Assembly (NCBI GenBank): GCA_022008415.1
Contig: JAIRBC010000034.1
Span: 1-37,787, forward strand
Direction of reading: 5' to 3'
Source: Cerina litoralis
GTDB lineage: Bacteria; Bacteroidota; Bacteroidia; Flavobacteriales; Flavobacteriaceae
Length of the DNA: 37,787 nucleotides
Shown here: positions 24,728-34,071 of the stretch, one piece after another
Position numbering within the stretch: the first letter of the stretch is position 1
How the letters are laid out: each line of letters opens with the position of its first letter
Notes under the pieces: model-generated
Databases searched by the model: none
What the model was told of the DNA's origin: nothing
Seen by the model: only the letters and a program-made list of their open reading frames with translations
Position numbers and translations under genes: made by a program

Positions 24728-26986
24728 TTATCTAATGATGGTTATGGTTCCCTGTTTTAGAACTTCACGGGCATTTTTTATTTTATAGTAGTAAACCATA
24801 TTCTGTTTTGTGAAAGCTGTGGTTATCGAGGGCCAGTTGTTCTGATAGTCTACAACATTGAGCACTTCCCGCCCTTTTGGGTCATAAATGATCACGTTTA
24901 CTTCGGGATTCTTGGAATAGTTGTTGGGGAGTACCCACTGGTCGTTAATGCCATCCCCGTTTGCGGAGATTACATTGGGGACCTTAAAGGTGTTCTTATA
25001 GGACACATTGATCGTTTTTTCGACATTGCACCTACCAATGGTGGCTACCAGTAGATAGGTCCCTTCGGCAGTTAACGTTATTGTCGACGAATTGCTCAAT
25101 ATTTGGTTTTCAGGCCCGTACCAGAGATAGGAATCCGCTCCGTTGGCAGCTATGGTTTTTGACCCCCCTTCGGCAAAAATGATGTTCTCCGGACTGTCAA
25201 GGACCACAATCGAATCGTCCAGTAGGGATATTTTTATTTCATTGGATCTGATGGTACACCCGTTTTTGGAAACCACCAACTGGTATGTGCCTTCGGAATT
25301 AACTGTTAGTTGGGAGCCCGTTGTGTTATAGTCTGAACCGTTTTTTAACCATGTAAAACTTTCTCCCGTCAGGTCCGTGGCCGTGGATATGATGATAGCA
25401 TCCGTCGGGTCGCAATAGACCGAACTACTTGCGGAAATTGTAATTTTCCCATCGGGGATCAATTGTACGGATAATGGGTTGGAAGTGGCCGAATAGGCAT
25501 TTAAGATCCCCTCCACGCAATAGTTGCCACTGCTGCCAGGATCATTTATAACTAATGAACCTGTGTTCTCGCCAACTAATTTGGTTCCGTCCTTTTTCCA
25601 TTGATATCCAAATCCGGACAATAGAGTGGAGGTGACATCCTTTCTGGTACTGTCCGGCGCTACTGCGGTAATTGTTTTGACGGCAATGGTAACATTCTTA
25701 CTTCCACAAGGAATGTATTCGGAAGTATAATCGACTGATATCTCAAATGAAGCGGGTGCCACTACTGAAGTAGTTTCCGACGGTATAGTTATTGCGGAGC
25801 ATGTCCCACTAATTTGAGATACCTCTGCATGATAGGCTCCGGGCTGGGTGATGTCCAAGGTATTTAAACTTGCCCCTGAAATGATGGTACCATCTTTAAA
25901 CCAAGTATATACGGGCGAGGAGGCAGTTGTAGAAACGCTCAGGGTCTCGGTTTGGCCGGGCAAGAGAACGATATTTTGATCGTTCATCCGGGTTACCATA
26001 AAATTACCGGCTTTACCGATTTTTATTGCCGGGGAACGCTCCAAACAAGTCCCCGGCCCATATATTTCTACGGAGTACCTTCCTTCAAAATCCGAAGTAT
26101 TGGCGTTTACAATAAAAGTGGCATCATCGACCGTTGGCGATGTAATGGCTAAATCATCCTTGTACCAAATGTAAGTAAGTCCCTGGCCGGTTATATTGGC
26201 TTCTAGGGTTTCGGTTTCCTTTGGGCAAAGATTAGTTTTTGCAGGTGGATCTATTGAAATTCCCAATTGCTTCAATGTCGTAACCGCAATTGTATTGGAC
26301 AGTGTATTCGCAGATGAGGAACAAAAAGAGCCATAATCTATTTCTACCTTGTAGTTTCCTGACTGTGAAACCGTAATAGAGGGGCCGTTGTCCGGCAAAG
26401 GGATACCGCTACGGTACCAGATATATTTATAGGCATTCGCATCGGGAACGTTATGTATGGATAAGATCGTGCTATTCCCTTGGCAGATTTCTATCCGACC
26501 TCCTGGTGGGATGTTGCCATCCCCGTTCTCACTTATGAGGATGGCCGATTTATAGTCCATATAGTACATAGGGTAAGCATCGGATTCCGCGCTTGTTCTG
26601 GCAGGATTGGTACTTCGTACCCTAAATTTGTAATTTTCGCCCCTGGTTTCAACCGGCAAGGCAAATTGAAAGTCGAATTTAAAAACGGTATTTTTGTCAC
26701 TTACCGATGCTAGTGTTACAGGGCTACCAAAATTTCCGTCTGCATCGGATTGTTCGAGGATAAATTTGTTATCCTTAGCAACGAGAGGGGTGCTCCAGGT
26801 AAAATTGATAAAAAATTCGTTAAAATCATGGGATGCGCATGCGACGTTCCAAGCCGAGCTTCCTGATAAATTTGGATTGCTGGCCGCGGTCGGTTTATTT
26901 AGGATCTGTGCTGTAGATATTGACCAACCTAGCAAAAAGCATAGTGTGCCTAAGTAGAATTGCTTGGAAAGTTTTATTAGTCGCAT
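24728..26986 (-). CDS. Secreted Ig-repeat protein with gliding-motility (CHU_C, type B) C-terminal domain
   Basis: This 752-residue protein has a signal peptide (about 1-26), a fibronectin-like N-terminal domain (about 40-140) and six Ig-like repeats. The repeats share a Y-x-W-(Y/F/K/L)-(K/R)-x-G core and a G-x-Y-x-(V/A)-(E/V/A) strand near the end of each. The C-terminal ~85 residues are the type IX sorting domain (VPNVISANGDGINDQWVLP, then VIIYDPKGREV and a final YYYKIKN strand). The protein should pass the outer membrane by type IX secretion and stay on the surface, probably as an adhesin or matrix-like protein. The PorP/SprF gene follows after 12 bases, matching the known pairing of such cargo with a dedicated SprF. 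Its ligand is unknown. Confidence 0.9.
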   Translation of the reverse strand: MRLIKLSKQFYLGTLCFLLGWSISTAQILNKPTAASNPNLSGSSAWNVACASHDFNEFFINFTWSTPLVAKDNKFILEQSDADGNFGSPVTLASVSDKNTVFKFDFQFALPVETRGENYKFRVRSTNPARTSAESDAYPMYYMDYKSAILISENGDGNIPPGGRIEICQGNSTILSIHNVPDANAYKYIWYRSGIPLPDNGPSITVSQSGNYKVEIDYGSFCSSSANTLSNTIAVTTLKQLGISIDPPAKTNLCPKETETLEANITGQGLTYIWYKDDLAITSPTVDDATFIVNANTSDFEGRYSVEIYGPGTCLERSPAIKIGKAGNFMVTRMNDQNIVLLPGQTETLSVSTTASSPVYTWFKDGTIISGASLNTLDITQPGAYHAEVSQISGTCSAITIPSETTSVVAPASFEISVDYTSEYIPCGSKNVTIAVKTITAVAPDSTRKDVTSTLLSGFGYQWKKDGTKLVGENTGSLVINDPGSSGNYCVEGILNAYSATSNPLSVQLIPDGKITISASSSVYCDPTDAIIISTATDLTGESFTWLKNGSDYNTTGSQLTVNSEGTYQLVVSKNGCTIRSNEIKISLLDDSIVVLDSPENIIFAEGGSKTIAANGADSYLWYGPENQILSNSSTITLTAEGTYLLVATIGRCNVEKTINVSYKNTFKVPNVISANGDGINDQWVLPNNYSKNPEVNVIIYDPKGREVLNVVDYQNNWPSITTAFTKQNMVYYYKIKNAREVLKQGTITIIR

Positions 26987-28279
26987 AGTTTTTTCGTGTT
27001 GGATTGCCGTTCTTTAGTTCAAGAAGCATGTTTCTCGAATATTTGGCTTCAAACCCTTTTATTATTGAAAATTTGGTCGTCTAGATCGGTCCAAAATAGT
27101 TTCAATATCGACCATTTAGCCTTTTATCATTAGCCGTAGGCAATTCCAGACCAATATGGTCCATGATGGGCCATAGATAAGAGTTGGCATTGAATCGTTA
27201 GGTCCTTTAGGATATCGCTTGTTCGCAGCGTTCCTCTTTTGTAATCTGTGCATTCGCCAATATAGCCAAGGAACTATAAATATGTTACCTAAGGTGTTTA
27301 GTCCTATAAAATAGGTTAAATGTTTTCACAGAATGATTTAATTCCCTTCTACTTGATCTTAAGGGTTTGATTGCTCTTCGGTCGGCCTTTGGATCAAGTT
27401 ATATACTAAGATTCCTTTCTAAAATGGAACTTGATCAAATGCGTAAAATTGACAAAAACACTTCGGTACCAATATTCATAGCTCTCTGAATAAAAAATTC
27501 GTCCTATCTGATAAGGTACGTTTTGATCGGATACAATTCCCATAACGAGGTTGGTGTAATTTCTTACAAATATAAAAGCGGGATAAGACAAGGCGCTAAT
27601 TTTATCGATGAATGGAACCGATTTGTTGTGAAGATCTTTAAAGTTGTTGTGAAAATCGCATGGCCGTATATGAAAATGAAAGTATTGGTTTTTGAATAGG
27701 TCTTTAAGAAAAAAGTCATTGTATTTAATTGAAGCTTAGATGAAATTGATTTGAATTGGAGCGCCGCTAAATTCCAATATATGGGGTTATATTGAATACA
27801 ATAGTGTTGGAATATTTCTTTTTATATCCATATAGTACTTATTGTTGTCCAATTAATTTATAATCAGCCAGCCCATTTGCTGCATTCGCGAAGAGGACAC
27901 TATTGCATAAGATATAATTCCAACAAATGGTATTGGATACGACTCTAAGGATTCCGATTTCCCATTCCGCCATTCCTGTTAAAAGACGGGAGTCTTGATT
28001 CCCAATCACTACCTGTCAGGCCTAGTCCACCGTAAAACCCACTTCTTAGGAATAATATAGTTTCATTATCCGATCTATCCATATACATTCCATAGATAAA
28101 ACACATAAACTAAAAGTTGTTCGCAAAATTGGACATAGCTCAAAATGTTGTGATCTATATTCTTGTTCACCTTCCGGATTCAAGCTAATGCCTCTTAGAA
28201 ATATTTTTGGAAAAGGACCTCCAAATCGCTATAGGCGGCCGGGGATATTATCAAAACTATTCAAAAAAATGAAATTTAC
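26987..28279. other. Long intergenic region with decayed repeat
   Basis: About 1.3 kb shows no convincing gene on either strand. The longest frame (27406-27591, minus) gives an unconvincing aromatic-rich translation. The right part, from about 27870, contains a noncoding segment similar to DNA at about 32.0 kb. No clear promoter for the minus-strand type IX pair was found here. Confidence 0.45.
27924..27969. repeat. Noncoding direct repeat, copy 1
   Basis: These 46 bases match 32042-32087 at 39 of 46 positions without gaps (about 85%). Weaker similarity extends on both sides, for example attcccaatc and agtcc islands downstream in the same order. It lies upstream of the iron-uptake pair. It does not look coding. 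Confidence 0.65.
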
Positions 28280-28310
28280 TTGGTGACATAAAGACCAGTA
28301 TCTATATTTG
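28280..28310 (+). promoter_or_regulatory. Promoter of the TonB-receptor gene
   Basis: TTG (28280-28282), 20 bases, then TATATTTG (28303-28310) fit the Flavobacterium consensus exactly. Start would be near 28317, about 25 bases before the ATG at 28342. Confidence 0.7.
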
Positions 28311-28341
28311 CTACTATTTTTAATAAATCTAAATAAAAACA

Positions 28342-30726
28342 ATGAAATACTTTAAATTGATATTCTTTCTGTTCGTGAGCCTAAGCGCATTCTCCCAATC
28401 ATCACTACAAGGTAAAATAGAAAATGAATTGGAAGAACCACTGCCTGGGGCTACCATATATCTCGAAGAACTACAAAAGGGAATTACCGCTAATTTTGAT
28501 GGATTCTATAATATAAAGGATATTCCGAAAGGAAATTGGACAGTGGTAATTAGAATGTTGGGTTATCAAACCAAAAAAGAAAGGGTATTATTTAATTCAG
28601 ATTCGACCGTAATTTATAATACGATCTTGATGGAGGACTACGGAAACTTGGACGAGGTTGTAATTTCTGCCAGCCGAACCCCGGAATACCTTTCAGAAAT
28701 TCCAGCTTCCGTTACGGTTGTGAACTCAACAAAATTAAAGGAATTCACCAATTTGACCTCCAATATCAATGAAATCCTGGCGTATACCGTTCCTGGTCTT
28801 GCCGTGAGTACCGGTACTTCTTCAAATTGGGGCCAAACCTTAAGGGGACGTTCCCTATTGGTAATGGTAGATGGCATACCTCAATCGACCCCTTTAAGAA
28901 ATGGACAATTAGGGATAAAAAGCGTCGTTCCACAGGACTTGAAAAGAGTTGAGGTTATAAAAGGAGCTACATCTATATTTGGAAATGGAGGAAATGGAGG
29001 CTTTATCAACTACATTACCAAAAACCCGGATACTTCCGCTAAAATAAACGGGACTACGCAAGTATGGGGAACATCCGGACTTTCAAAAACGCAGGATGCC
29101 TTGGGCTACGGAGCTTACCAGTCATTGACCGGGGGATTGGGCAAATTCGATTATTACGTTAGCGGGAGTTTTGAACAGACCGGGAACAAATACGATGCAA
29201 AAGGAATCCCCCTTCTCCCAACCTACGGTTTTGACAATACCAAGATTTACAGTGCTTATGGTAAATTTGAATATCTGCTTTCTAAAAATCAAAAATTAAC
29301 ACTTAATGGAAATCTTTATAAATCGCTCCAGGACTCTCCTTTTATTCCTGTTTATGCCGAAGTCCATGTTTTAAATGAGGAAGGCGATTACACCTTGGAA
29401 CCTGGCTATGGTACAAAGGGTTCGATTCCAGGACAGCGACCTACTGGTTCGCAATTGATAAATGGAAGATTAAAATATAATTTAAGCTCTATTTTTTCGG
29501 GGACCACCGATTTTAAGACGGACCTATATTATTCGAAAGCCGAAAGTATTTTCTTTTATTCGGAAAAATTTGAAAATGGCGGGCAGTCTGTAATCAATTC
29601 GGAAAAATACGGTTTACGCCCAAATTTTACCTCACAAATGAATTCTTATGGCAATTTTGATATCTCATTGATCTACGGTCTGGATATATTAAGGGATAAA
29701 ACCAATCAAGGTTTGTTGGATGGAAGGCTCTGGGTGCCAAATATTGAACTGATGAGCGTTGCACCTTATTTACAGACTGCTTTGAAATTGGATAATAAAT
29801 GGTCCTTTAAAGCTGGGGCAAGGTATGATGACTTGAAAATGGATATTGCCGATTATAACACCCTTCCCTATTCCCCCAAGGGAGATGGGAACTTTAACCC
29901 TTCAATAGCAGTTCAGGGAGGAAAGTTAACCTTTAGCAACATCGCGTTTAATCTGGGTGTAAGGTATATAGAGCACCGAGAGTTCATACCATATTTTAGC
30001 TACTCCCAAGGCTTTTCCATTGCCGACCTGGGTTCAGTTTTACGATCTGCCCAAGCGGAGAACGTTAAGGATATCAAGTTGGAACCGGCGGTCACCAATA
30101 ATTACGAATTCGGATTTATTTCAAAATTCAAGAACCTTCGTTTAGAGGCAGTAGGATACTATAGTACCTCAAATTTAGGTACAGGGGTCATATTTAGTGA
30201 TGAGTTAAATTCGTTTATACCTTCTGAACAACCGCAAAAAATATTTGGTGGGGAGCTTTCCGTAGACTATACCATTCCAAGCAATAAACTAATCATGGGA
30301 GCTTCCTATTCCTATGTAGAAGGACTTAAGAACCTCGCGGGAGATGAAAATAACTTGAGCTATGTTGGCGGAGATGTTATTTCTGCTCCCAAACTAACGG
30401 CTATTGTAACTTGGAGGCCAACTGAAAAGATAAGTACTACATTGAACTTGTTAAATTTGGGTGATCGAAGGAGATTTGATCCATTCCAGGATTCAGAAGG
30501 AAATTATGCCTTCCGACATACTGAATTTCCTGTAAATGGATATACGCTAATAGATCTTTCTGCGACTTATCGAATAAAGGACAATATTGAAGTTTCCTTA
30601 GGTATAAATAACCTACTGAACGAGTATTATTTACCGGCAAGATCTCAATGGGCTGCTCCGCTAAGAACTTTTACCGTTGCGGGAGAAGGAGCCAATGCCC
30701 GTCTAGGTGTAACTTATAATTTTTAA
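28342..30726 (+). CDS. TonB-dependent receptor, probably ferric siderophore
   Basis: This 794-residue outer-membrane receptor has a signal peptide (about 1-18, AFSQ), an N-terminal carboxypeptidase-regulatory-like domain (about 20-100), a plug domain beginning near EVVISASRTPEYLSEIPASV and including VMVDGIPQ and RVEVIKGATSIFGNGGNGG, and a barrel ending LGVTYNF. The plug and the late block INNLLNEYYLPARSQW resemble siderophore receptors of the IutA/FecA type rather than SusC. The next gene, 74 bases downstream, is a PepSY membrane protein often found with siderophore receptors, which supports iron uptake. No Fur box was identified with confidence. Exact siderophore unknown; another metal chelate or cofactor is possible. 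Confidence 0.88.
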   Translation: MKYFKLIFFLFVSLSAFSQSSLQGKIENELEEPLPGATIYLEELQKGITANFDGFYNIKDIPKGNWTVVIRMLGYQTKKERVLFNSDSTVIYNTILMEDYGNLDEVVISASRTPEYLSEIPASVTVVNSTKLKEFTNLTSNINEILAYTVPGLAVSTGTSSNWGQTLRGRSLLVMVDGIPQSTPLRNGQLGIKSVVPQDLKRVEVIKGATSIFGNGGNGGFINYITKNPDTSAKINGTTQVWGTSGLSKTQDALGYGAYQSLTGGLGKFDYYVSGSFEQTGNKYDAKGIPLLPTYGFDNTKIYSAYGKFEYLLSKNQKLTLNGNLYKSLQDSPFIPVYAEVHVLNEEGDYTLEPGYGTKGSIPGQRPTGSQLINGRLKYNLSSIFSGTTDFKTDLYYSKAESIFFYSEKFENGGQSVINSEKYGLRPNFTSQMNSYGNFDISLIYGLDILRDKTNQGLLDGRLWVPNIELMSVAPYLQTALKLDNKWSFKAGARYDDLKMDIADYNTLPYSPKGDGNFNPSIAVQGGKLTFSNIAFNLGVRYIEHREFIPYFSYSQGFSIADLGSVLRSAQAENVKDIKLEPAVTNNYEFGFISKFKNLRLEAVGYYSTSNLGTGVIFSDELNSFIPSEQPQKIFGGELSVDYTIPSNKLIMGASYSYVEGLKNLAGDENNLSYVGGDVISAPKLTAIVTWRPTEKISTTLNLLNLGDRRRFDPFQDSEGNYAFRHTEFPVNGYTLIDLSATYRIKDNIEVSLGINNLLNEYYLPARSQWAAPLRTFTVAGEGANARLGVTYNF

Positions 30727-30800
30727 ATTGGTGGTCGCCGTTAATAATTATGGATTACGGTTCATAAGTGTCGGTATCCCACCACAACAGAATCTGTTAA

Positions 30801-31883
30801 TTGGAACTTTTCTCAAATATAGTTAAGAAAATACATCTTTATGTAGGATTGTCTTGCGGTATCATAGCTTCCATTTCAGGGCTTACCGGGTCGATGTATG
30901 TATGGCAGCCCGAGATAACGGCTGCTTTAAATCCAAAATTGCTGCGAGTTGATTCGATTAATAATATTTCGGAAGAAGCACTATTAAAAACAACTTTGGC
31001 GCTTTATGAAAATCAGAGGGATTCAGTAGCCAAGATATTCCTCCCTTATAGGGAACAGCAGACAATTTCAGTTACCTATCTCGACGGCAAAACTCTTTAT
31101 TATCATCCAGAAAATGGTATGGTTTTGGGATATAAATCAAATTCCATATCATTTTTCGAGTATTTGTTAAATATCCATCGTACCCTTGGAATTCCGGGAT
31201 TCGGTAAATATATTGTGGGAGGAAGTGCTGTTTTGTTTTTTCTTTTTCTCCTAACATCTGGATTACTCTTATGGTGGAAAAAATACAAGTTCAATTTTAA
31301 AAAAGGGACCAAAATTAAATGGAAAAGAAAAAGAATTGACTATGACGTTCATAAAACACTCGGAATCCTCTTTTTCTTGCCTTTGATCATTATGGCCTTT
31401 TCCGGTGCGTATTTTACATATAACACCTATTATAAAGGGGGTTTTAAGTGGATTGATGGTTTCATCGTTGATACCTGGACCAAGGAAAAGATAATGGTGA
31501 TCGGCACTTTAAATACACGACAGATTTTGGAGAACCCTACAAAAAACTATTCCCTTCGTGCAATCTACTTTCCAAAAGATTCCGATGAAGTATATCAATT
31601 TAGATATATAAAAAACCGTTCTATTGTTCCTGGGCTTAGAGAAACCAGGGAATTAAAACTAGATCATGATGGTAATGTTATTAGTGATGCTTCTTTTGAC
31701 AAGAGTCCCCTGAGTGAAAAAATAGCGGCACAAATGTATCCGATACATATTGGAGAAATCGCAGGATCTTTCGGGAGGGTTCTGGTTTTTATCTCGGGAT
31801 TTGTTCCCGTAATCCTATTTATTACTGGTTTGAGATTTTACTATTTTAGGAAGTATGACAGGAAAAATGGCCATAGACCATAA
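30801..31883 (+). CDS. PepSY-type membrane protein (probable siderophore-iron reductase partner), TTG start
   Basis: This 360-residue inner-membrane protein has four clear membrane segments: about 15-36 (VGLSCGIIASISGLTG), 138-160, 187-208 and 327-350. The opening KKIHLYVGLSCG and the HKTLGILFFLPLIIMAFSGAYFTY block are typical of PepSY-associated TM-helix proteins; His residues in these helices could bind haem. Such proteins sit beside TonB siderophore receptors and are thought to help reduce or release iron at the inner membrane. An in-frame TAA lies immediately before the TTG at 30801 and no ATG gives the conserved N-terminus, so TTG is the likely start. It follows the receptor gene by 74 bases, probably on the same transcript. 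Confidence 0.85.
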   Translation: MELFSNIVKKIHLYVGLSCGIIASISGLTGSMYVWQPEITAALNPKLLRVDSINNISEEALLKTTLALYENQRDSVAKIFLPYREQQTISVTYLDGKTLYYHPENGMVLGYKSNSISFFEYLLNIHRTLGIPGFGKYIVGGSAVLFFLFLLTSGLLLWWKKYKFNFKKGTKIKWKRKRIDYDVHKTLGILFFLPLIIMAFSGAYFTYNTYYKGGFKWIDGFIVDTWTKEKIMVIGTLNTRQILENPTKNYSLRAIYFPKDSDEVYQFRYIKNRSIVPGLRETRELKLDHDGNVISDASFDKSPLSEKIAAQMYPIHIGEIAGSFGRVLVFISGFVPVILFITGLRFYYFRKYDRKNGHRP

Positions 31884-32041
31884 CCCTAGGGCTATACTTC
31901 AATGCATTTTAGAATTATCCCGTTCAAACATCTTGGTTCCAATATTCATTTAAATAAGGAACAGCCTAATTAACATACGCTTCACAGCCTATTCCCACTC
32001 CATTTCGCAGAAATGCTCCATTTCGGGAAATACGCTTCGCT

Positions 32042-32087
32042 CAAATGGTCTTGGACACAACTCCAAAGATTGCGATTTCCCATTGCG
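32042..32087. repeat. Noncoding direct repeat, copy 2
   Basis: It matches 27924-27969 at 39 of 46 positions. Upstream bases 32016-32057 also match copy 3. It lies directly after the iron-uptake pair, so copies 1 and 2 bracket that cassette in the same orientation, about 4.1 kb apart. Confidence 0.65.
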
Positions 32088-32225
32088 TTAACCCTGCCAG
32101 AAAAATGGCAGGGACACTCCATTCCCAATCTACATCTTTAAAGTTAAGTCCGCCCTAAGTCCAACCAAAAGAAGATATTCCTGTTTCACATCCCGTTCAG
32201 CACATTGCCGCTGCATTCCATTGCA

Positions 32226-32267
32226 CTCCACTCCGGGCAAAGAGCTTCACTACACAGGTCTTGGACA
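32226..32267. repeat. Noncoding direct repeat, copy 3 (degenerate)
   Basis: These 42 bases align without gaps to 32016-32057 with 31 matches (about 74%), including ggtcttggaca at the end. It is a more diverged member of the same repeat family. Confidence 0.45.
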
Positions 32268-32651
32268 TGATCGACGGTTTTTACTCTTCACTTCGCTACC
32301 CCTTCTAGCCACGCCCCGTAGGTTAGTGTGTCCTGAGAGCAGTCGAAGGGCCCCGTTCCCGATCCAAAACAGTAGATCAAGTCCGCCTGGACAGGATTAC
32401 CATTTAATCATTTAGTCCCGCTTCCTATGTTTTCATACTTCACATTACCATTTAAATGCACTTCCCGGGCCACCACCGTTTATTCTTTTTTGACTGCAAA
32501 ACAACAACATTCATTCTAGGACGGCGGCATAAATCGTTGCGCTACGCTGCACTATTTATACGCCTTGCCTATCCTGAATATTGTATCGACATAAGCAACA
32601 AAAAAGGTAACAGCGGACGGCCCTACGGTAAGTAAATCTAAAGCGAATCTT

Positions 32652-32729
32652 ATGAATTCTTTCGAAAACATCAAAGAGGAAGTGGGACTAAAAATCAAAA
32701 AAGGAAAACGCTCTGGATATGATAAGTAA
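32652..32729 (+). CDS. Short basic ORF upstream of ssb, possibly a remnant
   Basis: This 25-residue frame reads MNSFENIKEEVGLKIKKGKR and ends SGYDK. The same frame stays open back to 32595 without a start codon (translation KKVTADGPTVSKSKANL before the Met), and that stretch looks protein-like. It may be the 3' end of a gene whose 5' part has been lost or frameshifted. Function unknown. Confidence 0.3.
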   Translation: MNSFENIKEEVGLKIKKGKRSGYDK

Positions 32730-32814
32730 ATCACTTATTAAAGGGCTGAAGACCAGCCCGACACATTCTGGCGGGGTTCGCACCAAATATTTATTAATCT
32801 TTAAATCTTGGGTT

Positions 32815-33168
32815 ATGAGTACTATCAAAAATCACGTACAGTTGATCGGGAACGTTGGTCGGGTGCCGACCATTAACAACTTGGAAAACGGCAAAAAAGT
32901 AGCCCGTTTTCCACTCGCCACGAACGATTACTACAAAAATAAGAAGGGCGAGAAAATACAAACTACCGAATGGCACACGATCGTAGCCTGGGGCAAGACT
33001 GCGGAGATCGTTGAGAAATATGCCGGAATAGGAAAGGAAATCGGGGTGGTAGGGAAGTTAAAGACCCGCACCTATACTACGGACGATGGCATCCAAAGGT
33101 ATGTAACCGAAGTGGAAGCAGGCGAGATCCTACTGTTGGGAACTAGAATCGATAATGGTGCCGAATAA
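32815..33168 (+). CDS. ssb: Single-stranded DNA-binding protein, mobile-element type without acidic tail
   Basis: This 117-residue OB-fold protein starts MSTIKNHVQLIGNVG and contains the usual KVARFPLATND, TEWHTIVAWGKTAEIVEKY and VVGKLKTRTYTT blocks. I chose ATG 32815; the longer in-frame ATG at 32719 adds 32 residues unlike any SSB. Chromosomal SSBs have a flexible linker and an acidic C-terminal tip such as DDDIPF; this protein stops at RIDNGAE and lacks both. This short type is usual near mobilization genes and probably coats transferred single-stranded DNA. A strong terminator follows immediately, so it is transcribed separately from the genes downstream. Confidence 0.92.
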   Translation: MSTIKNHVQLIGNVGRVPTINNLENGKKVARFPLATNDYYKNKKGEKIQTTEWHTIVAWGKTAEIVEKYAGIGKEIGVVGKLKTRTYTTDDGIQRYVTEVEAGEILLLGTRIDNGAE

Positions 33169-33179
33169 TTCTTAAAAAT

Positions 33180-33217
33180 AAAGAGGGCGCTTTCATAGAA
33201 AGTTCCACCCTCTTTTT
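33180..33217 (+). terminator. Rho-independent terminator after ssb
   Basis: AAAGAGGG (33180-33187) pairs with CCCTCTTT (33208-33215), and inside it CTTTC (33190-33194) pairs with GAAAG (33198-33202) around ATA. The outer stem runs into TTTTTC. It starts 12 bases after the ssb stop. Confidence 0.75.
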
Positions 33218-33245
33218 CACAATAAATCGCTAAATACAAATAACA

Positions 33246-33627
33246 ATGAAGGCACAAGTTAATGAAATACTAGAAGGTTTACAACAATTTTACGGATCGG
33301 CAAAAGCTTTATAAAATTCCTTTGACCGGAACGAGATATACGGACGGGCTGAAATTTTTGGCCAATACCGCTGAATGCTACTGGCTCATTACCGATACCT
33401 CGATAATTGCTAAAAATTTGATGGACAGAAGCAGTTTTATTACGATAGATTTTAAAAGACTTCTAGTTGAAATACAGGATTCTACCGGTTATGAAGCTGA
33501 AATCGTTTATGGCGATGATAACGACAATATACTGGAATCATATCGCTATCGCGTTACGGATTTTCCTTTGGACGAAATTCGGCTTTTTTTCATAAACGAT
33601 ACCTTGATGCTACCGAATGAATATTAA
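33246..33627 (+). pseudogene. DUF6876-like gene split by a +1 frameshift
   Basis: The ATG at 33246 opens MKAQVNEILEGLQQFYGSAK, then the frame hits TAA at 33312-33314. The frame one base further continues directly as LYKIPLTGTRYTDGLKFLA and runs to 33627 (YRVTDFPLDEIRLFF...MLPNEY). Removing one base from the aaaag run at 33302-33306 restores a single 126-residue protein of a kind I associate with DUF6876, found on Bacteroidota mobile elements. The 3' part alone could start at a TTG (33322), but the join is too natural for that. A sequencing error, a true mutation or slippage at the A-run would all give this pattern. Function unknown. Confidence 0.75.
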
Positions 33628-33638
33628 AGGGGAAAGCT

Positions 33639-33851
33639 ATGATTTATCTAAATTATACCGACTTGGGCGAGGAAGGCCTAGAACGTCTTTTGGAAAGTTC
33701 CAAAAAAGACGTAGAGCGGAAATTTGGTCCTGATATTCGAAACTATGCAAAGAAGCATCGCACTAATTTTCAGACCGTGATCGAAGAAGAAGCGATGCGA
33801 AATCTGTACAATTATAAGTATGTTTTATTATCTGAAATGACCAAAACATAA
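33639..33851 (+). CDS. Small conserved-type hypothetical protein of mobilization region
   Basis: This 70-residue soluble, charged protein begins MIYLNYTDLGEEGLERLLES and continues with KKDVERKFGPDI and EEEAMRNLYNYKYV. It is predicted to be mostly helical. No signal peptide or membrane segment is seen. It starts 11 bases after the frameshifted gene, so they are probably one transcript. I recall similar short proteins next to that gene type on Bacteroidota integrative elements, but no function is known. Confidence 0.65.
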   Translation: MIYLNYTDLGEEGLERLLESSKKDVERKFGPDIRNYAKKHRTNFQTVIEEEAMRNLYNYKYVLLSEMTKT

Positions 33852-33881
33852 ATGTTAGGGCCTATGATTTTTCAAGGGTTT

Positions 33882-33942
33882 TTTTTACTGAAATAAATCT
33901 AGTTCAGTAAAAATCACTATCTTTATTTCGCTGAAATTCAGC
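33882..33942. promoter_or_regulatory. Cluster of overlapping inverted repeats
   Basis: TTTTTACTGAA (33882-33892) pairs with TTCAGTAAAAA (33903-33913), an 11-base perfect inverted repeat. GAAATAAA (33890-33897) pairs with TTTATTTC (33922-33929). GCTGAAATTCAGC (33930-33942) is a perfect palindrome. The shared CTGAA half-site occurs four times. TATCTTTA (33918-33925) is a near -7 box. It looks like a regulated promoter or protein-binding array for the mobilization genes. Confidence 0.45.
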
Positions 33943-34071
33943 ATTCAATTTTACGTAGGGTTATCCAATTTTTTGACTTTCGCCGATAACCGTACCCATC
34001 GAAAAATTACATAACGGTAATTTTTTTCCTAATCTAGGCAATTGGCCTTGGCCAGATTGTACGGAATTTTT

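Larger units (their letters stand above)
31884..32594. other. Gene-free region with degenerate repeats
   Basis: About 0.7 kb without a convincing gene lies between the iron-uptake pair and the mobilization module. It holds two related repeat copies (32016-32087 and 32226-32267). At 32330-32350 the sequence tcctgagagcagtcgaaggg is a variant of the CCTGAGCGxAGTCGAAGG-type dispersed repeat I know from several bacterial groups. No other function is seen. Confidence 0.4.

Noticed and set aside
27406-27591. 61-codon minus-strand frame
   Set aside because: No recognisable family, no promoter, and it is surrounded by non-coding DNA.
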